Assembly (NCBI GenBank): GCA_014653815.1
Contig: JACWDZ010000006.1
Span: 1-46,605 of the forward strand
Direction of reading: 5' to 3'
Source of the DNA: Pelagibacterales bacterium SAG-MED29
GTDB lineage: Bacteria; Pseudomonadota; Alphaproteobacteria; Pelagibacterales; Pelagibacteraceae
Length of the DNA: 46,605 nt
Shown here: positions 46,034 to 46,605 of the stretch, piece by piece
Numbering within the stretch: the stretch's first letter is position 1
Layout of the letters: the number at the start of each line of letters is the position of its first letter
Notes under the pieces: generated by a model
What the model was told of the DNA's origin: nothing
Seen by the model: the letters and a program-made list of their open reading frames with translations, nothing else
Database searches by the model: none
Program-made: the position numbers and the translations under genes

Positions 46034-46605
46034 TTAATGAAAGTTTCTATATAAAGAAACAAGTTTACCTTGAATTTTTATTCTATTTGCTGAATAAATT
46101 TTAGTTCCGTATTTATGATTAGCTGATTCAAGAGCAATAGTGTTTCCTTTTTTTCTTATTCTTTTTAGTGTAGCTTCTTGGTCATCAATTAATACAACTG
46201 CAATCTGACCATTATCAACATTTGAAGTTTTTTTAACAATAACTGTATCACCATCAGCAATTCCAGCTTCAATCATTGAGTCTCCTTTAACTTTTAAACC
46301 ATAATGTTCACCATTATTTTGTAAATCTTCAGGTAAAGAAACTCTATCAACTTCTTGTTGAATCGCTTCAATTGGAGTTCCTGCAGCAATACTTCCTAAA
46401 ACTGAAACGTCTGTAGATTTATTATTTTTGTCTAAACCACCTTTGATTACACTTGGAGTAAAAGTATTAAAAATATCATTTGCACTAGCATTTTCAGGTA
46501 GTTTAATAACTTCTAAAGCTCTAGCTTTATGAGCTAAACGTTTAACAAAACCTCGTTCCTCTAAAGCTGATATTAACCTATGTATTCCAGATTTCGACTT
46601 AAGGT
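46034..46605 (-). CDS. lexA: LexA repressor, N-terminus cut off by the window
   Basis: LexA represses SOS genes and cleaves itself when RecA is active. Reading the minus strand from the right edge gives about 190 residues: the end of the winged helix (SGIHRLISALEERGF, about 5-19 of the fragment), a linker, the scissile Ala-Gly in GSIAAGTPIEA, the catalytic Ser in KGDSMIEAG, and the general-base Lys in EATLKRIRKKG. About 35-40 N-terminal residues lie outside the window. An internal Met at 46276 is inside the protease domain and is not a start. The gene is probably co-transcribed with gltX. Confidence 0.95.
   Translation of the reverse strand, partial: LKSKSGIHRLISALEERGFVKRLAHKARALEVIKLPENASANDIFNTFTPSVIKGGLDKNNKSTDVSVLGSIAAGTPIEAIQQEVDRVSLPEDLQNNGEHYGLKVKGDSMIEAGIADGDTVIVKKTSNVDNGQIAVVLIDDQEATLKRIRKKGNTIALESANHKYGTKIYSANRIKIQGKLVSLYRNFH

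Noticed and set aside
46034-46276. Separate 80-aa ORF at the right end
   Set aside because: Its frame continues upstream without a stop to the window edge and reads as the LexA linker and protease domain; the Met is internal.

Overview
The window reads as a chromosomal segment of a streamlined marine alphaproteobacterium, most probably SAR11 (Pelagibacterales). The grounds are very low GC content with A/T-rich codon use, very tight gene packing (many TAATG, ATGA or 8-nt overlaps, and no gene-free stretch above 300 bases), and an alphaproteobacterial gene order: lon - tRNA-Val - tRNA-Asp - nuoA..N - birA - coaX - rnj - proS - lolC - lolD - dnaE - rpsB - tsf - frr - uppS - cdsA - dxr - bamA - skp - lpxD - fabZ - lpxA - lpxI - lpxB, then lexA-gltX on the opposite strand. 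The lineage is inferred from these features and from protein motifs; no database search was possible.

Left end (1-5450): the 3' part of lon; an unusual three-module protein (sugar-nucleotide epimerase + cupin + zinc-binding C-methyltransferase); a small membrane zinc-ribbon protein on the minus strand; then tRNA-Val(TAC) and tRNA-Asp(GTC). The first of these looks like an accessory surface-polysaccharide gene inserted at an otherwise conserved junction.

Energy block (5590-19467): a complete 14-gene nuo operon for the proton-pumping NADH:quinone oxidoreductase (complex I), with peripheral-arm genes first and membrane-arm genes last. The gap upstream of nuoA holds a Fur-like palindrome, an inverted repeat and a TATAAT box. 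The same transcription unit seems to run on through birA, coaX and rnj.

Information and envelope block (22503-41902): proS, the LolCD-type lipoprotein exporter and dnaE; then, behind a leader RNA with a clear H-type pseudoknot, rpsB, tsf, frr, uppS, cdsA and dxr; then outer-membrane assembly (bamA, skp) and lipid A synthesis (lpxD, fabZ, lpxA, lpxI, lpxB). Two genes usual at this locus are absent: pyrH between tsf and frr, and rseP between dxr and bamA. A periplasmic PQQ-type sugar dehydrogenase gene is wedged between lpxI and lpxB.

Right end (41902-46605): a histone-deacetylase-family amidohydrolase, a Pro/Glu-rich two-TM protein with tandem DNA repeats, a 59-aa coiled-coil ORF with a very strong Shine-Dalgarno that overlaps a PD-(D/E)XK nuclease with four Cys, and convergently gltX and the 3' part of lexA (N-terminus cut off by the window edge). 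The best leads for something undescribed are the trimodular sugar enzyme, the 59-aa ORF plus four-Cys nuclease pair, and the rpsB pseudoknot leader, which may already be known from comparative work on Pelagibacter.
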